A DNA stretch of 64,000 nucleotides from an uncultured Mycoplasmatota bacterium (GCA_947165285.1 CAMUZS010000004.1:1-64000), one strand, 5' to 3'; counted from the stretch's first letter, positions 17,234 through 25,663 are shown. Made by a program: numbers and translations. The notes: generated by a model not told the origin, from the sequence alone.

Positions 17234-18160
17234 ATGGGTAAGAAATTAGCAAAATTAATTGGTAAAGAAGGTAGTTTTAAATGTCATTATGGTTCTTATT
17301 ATGGTATTTATAATAAATTTGATGTAGTTATAAAATACGACTATACTTCACTTATTTATAATACTTATTTTAGTATTGATGGAAAACTTAATGTTGATAA
17401 GTTAAATGATGAATTACAAAAAATTGATAAATACGCTATTGCAAAATATAAAAACAATAATTTAACCATTACTCAAAGTTGTGATAGATTAAAAGATATG
17501 CCTGAATTAGCTAATAAAATTTTAAAAAAAGTAACTGATTTTTTAAATAAGAATAATTGTAAAAATGTTTGTAAAAATTGCCATAAAAATAATGAAACAT
17601 CATTAATAAGCATTGATGATAATATAATGTATTATTGTAATGACTGTTATAAAAATACTCTTAAAAAATATGAAGATGAAATTAAAAAAAATAAAAGTAT
17701 TAAAGAAAATATTCCTTCAGGTATAATTGGTGCAATTGTAGGTGCTATACCTGGATTAATTATTTGGTTATTATTATCATATTTAATGATTAATCCATCA
17801 GTTATAGCCTTAATAATTATGTTTGGAAGTGCTTATGGATACAAATTATTTGCAAAATCTATGAAATTACCAGGATTAATAATTTCTTTATTTATAGGAT
17901 TTGCTATTGTATATTTTGCTAATAATCTTAGTAATTCTTATACACTATATAATGAATATTTTAATCAATATAAAATTAATATAATAGATACATATAAAGC
18001 ATTACCATATTATTTAAATAACAGTACATTATTTAAAAGTAGTTATAATCAAAATTTATTATTATCATTAATGTTTGCTCTATTTGGTGGATTTACCAAT
18101 ATTGGTATTTATCGTGGATATCTTGCAAATAACAAAATAAAGAAAGTAGTGATTAAATAA
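17234..18160 (+). CDS. membrane protein with zinc-ribbon-like Cys cluster
   Basis: A 308-residue protein of two parts. Residues 1-150 are cytosolic, with a mixed alpha/beta domain and then four cysteines in CKNCHKN and YYCNDCYK (near residues 112-140), a zinc-ribbon layout. Residues 160-300 hold four hydrophobic helices, including a glycine-rich pair (GIIGAIVGAIPGLIIWLLLS). The C-terminal end is basic. I do not recognise a named family. It follows the DUF5662 gene by one base and precedes a lipoprotein by one base, so the three are one operon. The role is unknown. Confidence 0.75.
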   Translation: MGKKLAKLIGKEGSFKCHYGSYYGIYNKFDVVIKYDYTSLIYNTYFSIDGKLNVDKLNDELQKIDKYAIAKYKNNNLTITQSCDRLKDMPELANKILKKVTDFLNKNNCKNVCKNCHKNNETSLISIDDNIMYYCNDCYKNTLKKYEDEIKKNKSIKENIPSGIIGAIVGAIPGLIIWLLLSYLMINPSVIALIIMFGSAYGYKLFAKSMKLPGLIISLFIGFAIVYFANNLSNSYTLYNEYFNQYKINIIDTYKALPYYLNNSTLFKSSYNQNLLLSLMFALFGGFTNIGIYRGYLANNKIKKVVIK

Positions 18161-18161
18161 T

Positions 18162-18722
18162 ATGAAAAGAAGCAGTAAGTTATTAATATTAGGAATAATT
18201 TGTATTATATTGTCTGGTTGTTCTTTACCATTTCAATCATCAAAATATCCATCATGGTCTACTAAGGGTATTTTAGAAGGATATACATTATCTAATGGAA
18301 AAATAGTTGGTGGATGGTTAGGAGCTCAAATTGGAGAAAAAATTGTTGCTAATTCATATACTTTTGTAGTTAATAAAATTGAAGAAATAAAATCTTACAA
18401 TGGATATAATGTACAAGAGAATAAAAAATTAATTCATGCACAAATTGAAATTACAAATACTACTGATAAGGATATATATGTTTATGATAATGATTTTGCT
18501 TTAGTTTGGGATTTAGACAAAGAGGATAAAAACTATCAATACTCAATGGATCCATTTACTGATACAATGTTAAAAAATGAATTAATCATTGAACATGGTC
18601 AAACTAAGTCATTTGATACTGTTTACGAAATAGATAAATCTATTGATAAACCTATGGCTATATATTATTTTGAACAAATTAATGGTCAAAAAGGAAATGA
18701 ATATTATATATACTTTAAATAA
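18162..18722 (+). CDS. lipoprotein with DUF4352-like Ig-fold domain
   Basis: A 186-residue lipoprotein. The lipobox LSGC places the lipidated Cys at about residue 20. The mature part has the pattern of small telokin-like (DUF4352-type) extracellular domains: a conserved KLIHAQIEITNTTDKDIYVY strand pair, then a run with aromatic and acidic residues, and FDTVYEIDKSIDKPMAIYYF near the end. Such domains are common on Bacillota surfaces with no known single role. It is the last gene of the three-gene operon and ends at a strong terminator. The assignment to DUF4352 is by pattern and not certain. Confidence 0.75.
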   Translation: MKRSSKLLILGIICIILSGCSLPFQSSKYPSWSTKGILEGYTLSNGKIVGGWLGAQIGEKIVANSYTFVVNKIEEIKSYNGYNVQENKKLIHAQIEITNTTDKDIYVYDNDFALVWDLDKEDKNYQYSMDPFTDTMLKNELIIEHGQTKSFDTVYEIDKSIDKPMAIYYFEQINGQKGNEYYIYFK

Positions 18723-18753
18723 AAAATACTGATTAATAATCAGTATTTTTTTT
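18722..18753. terminator. bidirectional intrinsic terminator
   Basis: A 13-bp stem AAAAATACTGATT / AATCAGTATTTTT with an AAT loop is flanked by T and A runs and lies between convergent genes; it overlaps the 3' end of the minus-strand gene. Confidence 0.85.
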
Positions 18754-19974
18754 ATCTAACAAATTATTTATTGCACTAATAAGTCCTAATTTTCCATAAT
18801 TATATGTTAATGCTCCTTGTTGATAAGCAATATATGGTTCTCTTAATGGACCATCACATGAAAGTTCAATAGATGAACCTTGAGTAAATGTTCCAGCAGC
18901 CATTATTACCTGATCTTTATATCCTGGCATATCCCATGGAAGAGGTAAAACATTACTATCAATTGGAGATCCTGCTTGAATACCTTGAGTATATTTTATT
19001 AATTTTTCTGAATCATTAAAAATAATGTTTTGAACTATATCTACTCTCTCTTCATCATATCTAGGTGATACTTGATATCCTAACTTTTCCATTATATATG
19101 ATGTTAAAATAGCTGTTTTTAGTGCTGATGCAATTACAGATGGCGCCATAAATAATCCTTGATAGAAACTCTTGTTTATTCCAAGGGTTGGTCCTACTTC
19201 TCGTCCCTCTCCTGGTAATGTTAAGCTTTCTCCAACTAACTCTATTAGATCATGTCTTCCAACTACATATGCACCATTTGGGGCAATTCCCGCACCTAAG
19301 TTTTTTATTAATGAACCTACACAAATATCTGCTCCAACTTCAATTGGATTTTTCTTTTCTGTAAATTCGCAATAGCAATTATCAACCATAATAATAATTT
19401 CTTTGTTTATATCTTTAATTAATTTTACTACTTTTTCTATTTTTTCTATATTTAATGATTTTCTAGTAGAATATCCCTTACTTCTTTGAATTTCTATAAC
19501 TTTAACATTATTATTTAATAAGTAATTTTTTATTTTTTCATAATCAAAATCATCATCTACTAAATCTATTTGGTCATATTTTATACCAAACGATTTTAAT
19601 GAAGAATCATTATGAGCAATTCCTATTACTTCGTGTAATGTATCATATGGAAGTCCAGATATAGAAAGTAATAAATCATTTGGTCTAAGTAAAGCAAATA
19701 AAGTTTTAGATATAGCATGAGATCCGGAAATAAATTGATTTCTTACTAAGGCATCTTCACTATTAAAAATATTTGAATATACTTTTTCTAAGGTATCTCT
19801 TCCAACATCATTATAACCATATCCTGTTGTTGAATTAAAACAACTCTCACTAACATTATTATTTTTAAAAGCATCTAATACTTTTTTACTGTAATATAAT
19901 TCTAATTCGTCAACTTTATTATAAATATCAGCTAATTTATTTTCTGCTTCTATTATTAAACCATTGGCATTCAT
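18733..19974 (-). CDS. methionine gamma-lyase-like PLP enzyme (YnbB family)
   Basis: A 413-residue PLP-dependent enzyme of the family annotated as methionine gamma-lyase or aluminum resistance protein (PF06838, Bacillus YnbB). Signature parts are FNSTTGYGYNDVGRDTLE near residue 45, FISGSHAISKTLFALLRP near 82, a DNCYCEF aspartate for the pyridine ring near 197, and the Schiff-base lysine in GSLIKNLGAGIAPNGAYV near 225. The length agrees with the family. It overlaps the SDR gene by 4 bases (ATGA), so the two are co-translated. The actual substrate is a sulfur amino acid at best by homology, and the pairing with a reductase has no explanation here. Confidence 0.9.
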   Translation of the reverse strand: MNANGLIIEAENKLADIYNKVDELELYYSKKVLDAFKNNNVSESCFNSTTGYGYNDVGRDTLEKVYSNIFNSEDALVRNQFISGSHAISKTLFALLRPNDLLLSISGLPYDTLHEVIGIAHNDSSLKSFGIKYDQIDLVDDDFDYEKIKNYLLNNNVKVIEIQRSKGYSTRKSLNIEKIEKVVKLIKDINKEIIIMVDNCYCEFTEKKNPIEVGADICVGSLIKNLGAGIAPNGAYVVGRHDLIELVGESLTLPGEGREVGPTLGINKSFYQGLFMAPSVIASALKTAILTSYIMEKLGYQVSPRYDEERVDIVQNIIFNDSEKLIKYTQGIQAGSPIDSNVLPLPWDMPGYKDQVIMAAGTFTQGSSIELSCDGPLREPYIAYQQGALTYNYGKLGLISAINNLLDKKNTDY

Positions 19975-20693
19975 GATTTTTCACCACCATCTACTCTAAT
20001 TATTGAATCATTAATATATGAACAAATACTTATATTATATATTGCTTGTGCTATTTCTTCAGGATTAGCAAATCTTTTTAGTAATATTTTATTAGTTTCT
20101 TGTTGAATAAACTCCATCGACAAATTATCATTCATAGATGTCTTAACCCAACCAGGACAAATACAATTTACTCTAACATAAGGGGAAAATTGTTTTGCTA
20201 GATTATGTGTTAAAGAAATTACACCAGCTTTTGAAGCATCATAATCTAAACTTTCAGGATATGTTGTATCTATACCATTAGTTGATGATATATTAATAAT
20301 TGTTCCCTTATGATTTTCAAACATAATCTTACCAACTATTTTAGATACATTAAATGTTCCTATTAAATTAACATCTAATGTTCTTCTGAAATTAGCAATA
20401 GTTTTATCTTCAAATGTTGTATCTATTGCAATACCAGCATTATTAATAACTACATCTATTGATCCAAATTCTTCAATTATTGAATCTATCATATCATTAA
20501 CATCTTCTTCTTTTGAAATATCACACTTCAATACTAATGATCTAACTTTATATTCTCTAATAGAATCTTGCACTCTTAATGCATCTTCTAAAGAATTTTT
20601 ATAATTAATTACAACATCATATCCATGAGATGCAAATTCTTTTATAGTTGCAGCACCAATTCCACGTGATGATCCAGTTACTAATACTACCAC
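19971..20693 (-). CDS. SDR-family oxidoreductase (FabG-like)
   Basis: A 240-residue classical short-chain dehydrogenase/reductase. The NAD(P) motif TGSSRGIG lies at residues 6-13, NNAG near 89, the catalytic Ser in INISSTNG near 138, and the Tyr-Lys pair in DYDASKAG near 152-156; CPGWVKTSM is the usual C-terminal loop. The sequence is closest in style to 3-oxoacyl-ACP reductases (FabG), but SDR substrates cannot be told from sequence and no other fatty acid synthase gene lies nearby. It is the first gene of a two-gene operon with the PLP enzyme. An AAGAGGGATTAAA site precedes its start. Confidence 0.88.
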   Translation of the reverse strand: MVVLVTGSSRGIGAATIKEFASHGYDVVINYKNSLEDALRVQDSIREYKVRSLVLKCDISKEEDVNDMIDSIIEEFGSIDVVINNAGIAIDTTFEDKTIANFRRTLDVNLIGTFNVSKIVGKIMFENHKGTIINISSTNGIDTTYPESLDYDASKAGVISLTHNLAKQFSPYVRVNCICPGWVKTSMNDNLSMEFIQQETNKILLKRFANPEEIAQAIYNISICSYINDSIIRVDGGEKS

Positions 20694-20726
20694 TTTAATC
20701 CCTCTTTTCTAGATGTATTTTAACAT

Positions 20727-20749
20727 AAAAAAAGTGTTGTTTAAACACT
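20727..20749 (-). terminator. terminator of the SYAFF surface-protein gene
   Basis: On the minus strand AGTGTT and AACACT form a stem around TAAAC, followed by seven T. It lies downstream of the gene ending at 20769. Confidence 0.65.
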
Positions 20750-20768
20750 AATTTTACATAAATTTATA

Positions 20769-22325
20769 TTAATAATCACTATCATTTAAATAATAAGGAG
20801 TATCTATTTTTCCATCTCCAGATAATATTTTAACATCAGATTTTAAATACACAACAGGATAAACGTAATTTTTTCCAACAGCAGTATCATTTCTTAATTG
20901 ACCATTTGATGAGACTATTGAAAAAACATAACTACCATGTGTTGTTGATTGATATGGTGTTAGTGTTTTAGAATCTAATTTTAGCCAGTCATTAGTTCTA
21001 CATATTCTACGTTCATTGGATGAATCATTCCAAGAATTCATTGTAAAATTCAAACATAAATCTCTATCTGCTGAAGTAGCAAATCCATAATCACTTGGAT
21101 ACAATAAGCCGACTTTACCTACCCAATTTGTTGTTCTATTAACACCATCGTTACAATAATAACCACTACAGTTTTTACCTGAATTATTACTCCTTTCATA
21201 TTCATACATATTATATGGTGTCCAAGTAGATTCTGCATTTGTTCCATTAGATCCTGTATACCATTTTACTGTTTCTATCATATTTTGTGATGTGGAACTA
21301 ATTCTTTCACTTGGCATTGCTCCCTTTGGTGTATTACTTGCATTACTAGCAATATACCACTTTTCATCAGTACCAATAACAATATTACCTAAATAATCAT
21401 TATTTAATTCGACCATTAGATCAGCACCTTCATAAGATGTAGTATCACTAAATGTAGATTCTCCCCATTGGTTTATACCATTATTATTATTTTTTCCTTT
21501 TGGTGATGCATCCCAAGAATATTGACCAATTGATGTATATTTAATTATTTTTAATAATGACTCTTTTGAAGTATCAGCTTTTTCTATATTGTTAAACTTA
21601 CCAATTATTCTCCATAATTCACCATTAAAATAAATATAATTATCTGGATCTGTACCAACATATCTTAAATTATTATCAGTTGTTCCATCATATAATAATT
21701 GAATATTATTACTATCTTGACTGTCATATAATTCTTCCATTTTATCTATTAATGTCTTTTCATCCATATTACCTACATCATTTGAATCATATAATCCAAT
21801 AGTAGCACTAAAAGATTTATTCATATTATCATCTTGAGCTTCATTTTTATTTAAAAATCTTAATATTAGTGAATAAGAGTGTATTTCACCACTATCTATT
21901 GTTATATTATCAATTATTTTTGCATTTCTTGATGGTGCTCTTACTTGAGATAATGTTGAGTATGGCATGTTAGATCCATCACTTGTTCCAATTATTTCAT
22001 ATACTAAATCACTTTTATCTGCAAATTCATTTAATACATCTTTTAGATATACTGAATAATGTGCTGTTATTGTTCCTGTATTTTCTATAGTAAAACTCTT
22101 AGTAATTGATGACCCTGGTATCATATTTGTTGTTGTTCCTACAACATTTCCATCAGTTAATTTTAGTCTTAATATTCCTGATTCTATAACATTATTTAAA
22201 GCCAAAGAATTTCCAGTTACACTAGTTGTAAAAAAAGCATAAGATATTGGAGCTAGAGTTATAATGATTAAAAAAAGTGCTGTATATAACCATATTTTAA
22301 AATAATTGTATTTTAGATCCTTCAT
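20769..22325 (-). CDS. SipW/TasA-type surface protein with C-terminal DUF6273-like domain
   Basis: A 518-residue exported protein. The signal segment (residues 12-31) ends in SYAFFTTSVTGN, the pattern of TasA/CalY-type proteins processed by the SipW signal peptidase. Residues 45-180 form a beta-sandwich (GSSITKSFTIENTGTITAHY). The C-terminal part is Trp, Tyr, Gly and Cys-rich, with LWRIIGKF, a KVGLLYPSDYGFATS segment, and YVYPVVYLKSDVKILSGDG near the end; this resembles the DUF6273 domains of gut Bacillota surface proteins. A paralogous signal and sandwich occur at 59192-59797. It is monocistronic, with an AGGAG site and its own terminator. A structural or adhesive role is inferred. Confidence 0.8.
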   Translation of the reverse strand: MKDLKYNYFKIWLYTALFLIIITLAPISYAFFTTSVTGNSLALNNVIESGILRLKLTDGNVVGTTTNMIPGSSITKSFTIENTGTITAHYSVYLKDVLNEFADKSDLVYEIIGTSDGSNMPYSTLSQVRAPSRNAKIIDNITIDSGEIHSYSLILRFLNKNEAQDDNMNKSFSATIGLYDSNDVGNMDEKTLIDKMEELYDSQDSNNIQLLYDGTTDNNLRYVGTDPDNYIYFNGELWRIIGKFNNIEKADTSKESLLKIIKYTSIGQYSWDASPKGKNNNNGINQWGESTFSDTTSYEGADLMVELNNDYLGNIVIGTDEKWYIASNASNTPKGAMPSERISSTSQNMIETVKWYTGSNGTNAESTWTPYNMYEYERSNNSGKNCSGYYCNDGVNRTTNWVGKVGLLYPSDYGFATSADRDLCLNFTMNSWNDSSNERRICRTNDWLKLDSKTLTPYQSTTHGSYVFSIVSSNGQLRNDTAVGKNYVYPVVYLKSDVKILSGDGKIDTPYYLNDSDY

Positions 22326-22370
22326 ACCCTATACTCCTAATTATAATAATTATATCAAATATAAGAAAAA

Positions 22371-22389
22371 AAAACAAATTACTTGTTTT
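22371..22389 (-). terminator. terminator of dusB
   Basis: AAAACAA / TTGTTTT with a five-base loop, followed on the minus strand by nine T, directly after the dusB stop codon. Confidence 0.7.
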
Positions 22390-23366
22390 TATAGGTTCAA
22401 TTGTTTTTCATATTCATCTAATATTCTAAATATTTCATCAGCACTTTTTGTTTGACATATTTTATTCTTTACTTCTTTTGAACCTGGTAATCCTTTTAAA
22501 TAGTAAAGAATAAAAGTTCTAATTTCAAGTGATGCTCCTATTTCTCCTTTATCTTCTTTTAAAAGTTCATAATGCCTTTTCATCATATCTATTTTTTCTT
22601 GATAAGACACACTCTTAGGAGGGATTCCTTCTTCTAAATAATCAACACATTCTTTTATTAACCATGGATTACCTAAAACTCCACGTCCTATCATAATTGC
22701 ATCACATTTTGTTTCATCTAACATTCTTTTTGCATCATAACAAGTTTTTATATCACCATTTCCTATAACAGGAATACTAACACTTTCTTTTACTTGTTTA
22801 ATAATATTCCAATTGGCGTTACCAGAATATCCTTGACTTCTTGTTCTAGCATGAATTGCAATAGCGCTTGCTCCAGCACTTTCACATACCTTAGCAACTT
22901 CAACAGCATTTATTGTCTTTTCATCCCATCCACTTCTTATTTTTACTGTAACTGGACAAGGAACAGCATCAACAACAGATGCAACTATTTCTTTAATCTT
23001 TCGAGGATCTTTTAAAAGTGCTGATCCAGCTTGATTTTTAATAGCTACTTTTGGTACAGGGCATCCCATGTTAATATCAATAATATCAGGATGTTGTGCT
23101 TCATAAATAGTTTTAGCAGCACTTACAAAAGACTCTTTATCACTACCAAATATTTGTTGAGCTATAGGTCTTTCAATATCATCCATTTTTAATAATTCGT
23201 ATGTTTTTTTTGAACCATAAGTTATGGCTTTATCTGAAACCATTTCAGCATACATAAGCCCTGCACCCATTTCTTTAATTATCTTACGAAATGAAGTATT
23301 TGATACTCCAGCCATAGGTGCTAATATTACCTGATTTTTAATATCTACATTACCTATTTTAAACAT
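22389..23366 (-). CDS. dusB: tRNA-dihydrouridine synthase
   Basis: A 325-residue FMN-dependent enzyme that reduces uridine to dihydrouridine in tRNA D loops. Family motifs are all present: LAPMAGVSNTSFR at 13-25, IDINMGCPVPKVAIKNQAGSALL near 95 with the catalytic Cys, KIRSGWD near 140, IAIHARTRSQGYSG near 170 and GNGDI plus IGRGVLGNPW for FMN phosphate binding. The sequence is of the bacterial DusB type. The start at 23366 is used because GGTGATT lies 5 bases upstream; a GTG three codons earlier is inside that site. It follows the Fic remnant on the same strand. Confidence 0.95.
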   Translation of the reverse strand: MFKIGNVDIKNQVILAPMAGVSNTSFRKIIKEMGAGLMYAEMVSDKAITYGSKKTYELLKMDDIERPIAQQIFGSDKESFVSAAKTIYEAQHPDIIDINMGCPVPKVAIKNQAGSALLKDPRKIKEIVASVVDAVPCPVTVKIRSGWDEKTINAVEVAKVCESAGASAIAIHARTRSQGYSGNANWNIIKQVKESVSIPVIGNGDIKTCYDAKRMLDETKCDAIMIGRGVLGNPWLIKECVDYLEEGIPPKSVSYQEKIDMMKRHYELLKEDKGEIGASLEIRTFILYYLKGLPGSKEVKNKICQTKSADEIFRILDEYEKQLNL

Positions 23367-23383
23367 AGTAATCACCGGATATA

Positions 23384-23641
23384 TTATTGCATATAATTTA
23401 ATATTAAGTCAATTAATAATTCCTTTTCTTTTGGGTTAGAATTTGCTATTAAAAGCATCATATTTGCCAAGGTATTATTATCTATTACTTGTTTATTATT
23501 TTTATATAAAATATTATATTTAAATAAAAAGAATATAAGCATAGTTGCTACGATACGTTTATTACCATCAATAAAGGCATGATTTTTAAATATTACTATA
23601 TTATCCCTTTCCATTCTTTTGTTATTAATAATATTGTTCAT
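23384..23641 (-). pseudogene. C-terminal remnant of a Fic/DOC-domain protein
   Basis: An 85-residue frame holds the core Fic motif, KNHAFIDGNKR near residues 19-29 (H-x-F-x-D-G-N-K-R, the AMP-transfer loop), and the following helices, ending ANSNPKEKELLIDLILNYM as in the C-terminal Fic/DOC part of RhuM-type proteins. The helices before the motif, needed for a normal Fic fold of 150 residues or more, are missing. A good AAAGGAGGT site and ATG precede the frame, so a short product may still be made. It is called a remnant because of the truncation and because the putative RNA element at 23686-23821 sits directly upstream, where the missing part would be. Confidence 0.7.
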
Positions 23642-23685
23642 ATACTTTTACCTCCTTTTAAAATACTATTAATATGGTCTGATAA

Positions 23686-23732
23686 TAAAAAAAGGACACA
23701 ACCATCTTATGTTTCCATAAAAGGATTATGTC
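23686..23732 (-). terminator. long terminator hairpin of the putative RNA
   Basis: On the minus strand GGACATAATCCTTTTATG pairs with CATAAGATGGTTGTGTCC around a GAAA loop, with mostly G-U pairs at the variable positions and one C-A mismatch, and seven T follow. The G-U pairs favour the minus strand as the transcribed one. Confidence 0.7.
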
Positions 23733-23821
23733 CGCACCGTGCACACTTTCTTCTTATCGAAAAGGTTATGTACGCTATCGACCAAATTTTTAGTAGTAAC
23801 TCCCGACAAATCTATTATTAC
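23686..23821 (-). ncRNA. putative structured RNA (GC-rich island)
   Basis: The stretch is visibly richer in G and C than its surroundings and has its own minus-strand promoter (23828-23856) and terminator. Reading the minus strand, a stem GCGTAC / GTGTGC encloses an inner hairpin CTTTT / AGAAG, and a long terminator hairpin follows (23732-23693) with a GAAA loop. The predicted transcript is about 136 nt. I could not match it to a known family (not 6S, SRP, RNase P, T-box or a riboswitch I know). An alternative is the end of a decayed mobile element: one minus-strand frame reads without stops into it (ending VHNLFDKKKVCTVRT) but has no start codon or ribosome site. Confidence 0.5.
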
Positions 23822-23827
23822 ATTGTA

Positions 23828-23856
23828 ATAGTAATCTTCATTGAAATAATTGTCAA
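23828..23856 (-). promoter_or_regulatory. promoter of the putative RNA
   Basis: TTGACA (23856-23851) and TACTAT (23833-23828) lie 17 bases apart on the minus strand, directly after the pduL stop codon. Confidence 0.6.
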
Positions 23857-23867
23857 TAAAAAAGAAA

Positions 23868-24422
23868 TTATTGAATAATTTCCACTTCATCATTTTGCTT
23901 TAATAAAAATCCATTTGCATCATCTAAATCCAAATGTAATTCTTTATAAGCACTATTACTAACTTTATAAAAAACTTCAATAATTCCTGATTTTTCACCA
24001 TTTATTTTTATATATGCTTTATCATCATCTTTAATACCTAAAGAGTCAGCTTCTTCTTTAGTAATATGAATATGACGATTTGCTATTATAACAGGTACAC
24101 TAATTTCTCCCTTTGGTCCAATAACTGTTATAAAATCTGTTCCTTCTAAATCTCCACTTTTTCTTACCTTAGGATTTACTCCCAATAAATAAGAATCAGT
24201 CTTAGATATTTCTACTTGAGAATATTCTCTAAATGGTCCTAATATTCTTACATTATTGATTTCTTTTTTAGATCCTTTTATAGTTACTGTTTCATTAGAT
24301 GCAAATAATTCAGGTTGTGTTAAATCTCTTAAAAAAGTTAATTCTTCATATCCAAATAAACTAACAAAATCTTCTTTAGTTAAATGCAAATGTCTTGCTG
24401 ATACTCCAACTGGTATTTTCAT
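23868..24422 (-). CDS. pduL: phosphate propanoyltransferase, PduL type
   Basis: A 184-residue enzyme of the PduL family, which exchanges CoA and phosphate on short acyl groups (acetyl- or propanoyl-CoA to the acyl phosphate) and replaces the unrelated Pta. The two zinc-binding His motifs are clear: SARHLHLT near residue 8 and ANRHIHIT near residue 119, each in one of the two beta-barrel repeats. GPFREYSQVEIS and LLGVNPKVRKSGDLEG are further family segments. There is no N-terminal microcompartment-targeting extension and no shell gene nearby, so a general role in acetate metabolism fits. Acetate kinase is not in the window. Confidence 0.95.
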   Translation of the reverse strand: MKIPVGVSARHLHLTKEDFVSLFGYEELTFLRDLTQPELFASNETVTIKGSKKEINNVRILGPFREYSQVEISKTDSYLLGVNPKVRKSGDLEGTDFITVIGPKGEISVPVIIANRHIHITKEEADSLGIKDDDKAYIKINGEKSGIIEVFYKVSNSAYKELHLDLDDANGFLLKQNDEVEIIQ

Positions 24423-24454
24423 ATTATTTCACCCGATAAAATTATACCAAAAAA

Positions 24455-24473
24455 AAACTAGTTAAACTAGTTT
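24455..24473 (-). terminator. terminator of the VanY-type gene
   Basis: AAACTAGT / ACTAGTTT with a TAA loop on the plus reading; on the minus strand nine T follow. It overlaps the stop codon of the peptidase gene. Confidence 0.75.
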
Positions 24474-25494
24474 ATTTTAAATTACGAGGATTTTTAAATT
24501 TAACAAAATATTCATAGTATTCTTCAAAAGTTAAATCATGATCATAAATATATTTTGCAGCTTCTTTTCCAACATATCGATAATGCCATGATTCGTATTG
24601 ATATCCAGTTATATATTCCTTTCCTTTTGGAAATCTTAATATAAATCCATATTTATATGCATTTTTTGATACCCAAGTAAATGATTTAGTTTTAGAATAA
24701 TCTGGATTTGTATATGGAAAATCTCTTATATCAAATGCGTAACCTGTTTGATGTTCAGAATGTCCGGCTCTTGCAGAGTAAGTATCTGCCATTTCTTTTC
24801 CATCTGTTGAAGCATATTTATTATAAAGTCCTACTTGTGTTTGATAACTACGATATGGGGAATTTATTTTAAAACCATATCCAGCCTCTTTAGCATCATT
24901 ATACATTTCTAAAAATGCTTCATAACACTCTTTTGATAATTCAAAATTAGAACCATATAAATGATATTCACTTGATACAGCAATTAAATCATTAGCTTTA
25001 TAACTTTCACTAGCTTTATAATATTTATTAAGTAAAACAAATTTTCCTAAGGATTCATCTGTATCTTCAATGTGTGTATAAAAGGGATAATTAATATGGG
25101 TATTAACTGCTTGTACTATTAAATTATTTTCTTTACTTGGATTTTCTTTTTTATAAGATAAATAATCTTTTAAGTAATAATCAATATAATATGTTTCTTT
25201 AACTATTGGAATAATATCTTCTGATTTTATTTTATTTTCAACCAAATAATTTATATGTTCTTCAGATAAAGAATCATTAATTATTTTTATATCATCATCA
25301 CTATAATTTAAATCTTTTAATGGTGATTTTTTTATTTCATTATTATTATCTTTTTTTTGTTCTTGAATAAAATGATTATCATCTTTTTTTATAATGAATT
25401 CTTTTACTAAGAATACTCCACCAGCTATTAATCCTATCAAAATAATCAAAAATATAAATAATCTAAAATAATTTATTCTTCTTTTCTTTTTCAT
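24472..25494 (-). CDS. D-alanyl-D-alanine carboxypeptidase, VanY/M15B family
   Basis: A 340-residue membrane-anchored peptidase that removes the terminal D-alanine from peptidoglycan stem peptides. One N-terminal helix (residues 9-31) anchors it outside the cell; a charged linker and a helical region follow to about 170. The catalytic M15B domain spans 175-330. The zinc ligands are in SARAGHSEHQTGYAFDI (His and Asp, near 245) and ESWHYRYVG (His, near 308); SPYRSYQTQVGLYNKY is the conserved substrate strand. It is a single gene followed by a terminator. Nothing here suggests a vancomycin-resistance cluster, so a housekeeping wall-trimming role is likely. Confidence 0.92.
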   Translation of the reverse strand: MKKKRRINYFRLFIFLIILIGLIAGGVFLVKEFIIKKDDNHFIQEQKKDNNNEIKKSPLKDLNYSDDDIKIINDSLSEEHINYLVENKIKSEDIIPIVKETYYIDYYLKDYLSYKKENPSKENNLIVQAVNTHINYPFYTHIEDTDESLGKFVLLNKYYKASESYKANDLIAVSSEYHLYGSNFELSKECYEAFLEMYNDAKEAGYGFKINSPYRSYQTQVGLYNKYASTDGKEMADTYSARAGHSEHQTGYAFDIRDFPYTNPDYSKTKSFTWVSKNAYKYGFILRFPKGKEYITGYQYESWHYRYVGKEAAKYIYDHDLTFEEYYEYFVKFKNPRNLK

Positions 25495-25533
25495 ATACTA
25501 CCTCTTATGATTATTTTATCATAACAAAAAATA

Positions 25534-25557
25534 AAAACAACTTATAAAAGTTGTTTT
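25534..25557 (-). terminator. terminator of tRNA-Arg
   Basis: A 10-bp stem AAAACAACTT / AAGTTGTTTT with an ATAA loop lies just downstream of the tRNA on the minus strand and is followed by T residues. Confidence 0.8.
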
Positions 25558-25565
25558 ATCTAAAA

Positions 25566-25642
25566 TGGTGTTCTTGATGAGATTCGAACTCATGACCTAT
25601 CGCTTAGGAGGCGATTGCTCTATCCAACTGAGCTACAAGAAC
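25566..25642 (-). tRNA. tRNA-Arg (CCT)
   Basis: On the minus strand the acceptor GTTCTTG pairs with CAAGAAC, the anticodon stem ATCGC/GCGAT encloses the loop CTCCTAA with anticodon CCT, and the T arm is ATGAG-TTCGAAT-CTCAT. The CCA end is encoded (25566-25568). It reads AGG, an arginine codon that is common in AT-rich genomes along with AGA. Confidence 0.96.
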
Positions 25643-25663
25643 AAAAGAATATATTTTATTATA

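Noticed and set aside
23579-23878. A 99-residue plus-strand frame over the GC-rich island
   Set aside because: It has no ribosome site, runs through the terminator hairpin and opposes the promoter, and its translation looks random.
23868-24422. PduL as a sign of a bacterial microcompartment
   Set aside because: It lacks a targeting extension and there are no shell proteins or diol/ethanolamine genes around it.
24472-25494. VanY as part of a vancomycin-resistance cluster
   Set aside because: No vanH, vanA, vanX or two-component genes are nearby; stand-alone M15B peptidases are common.
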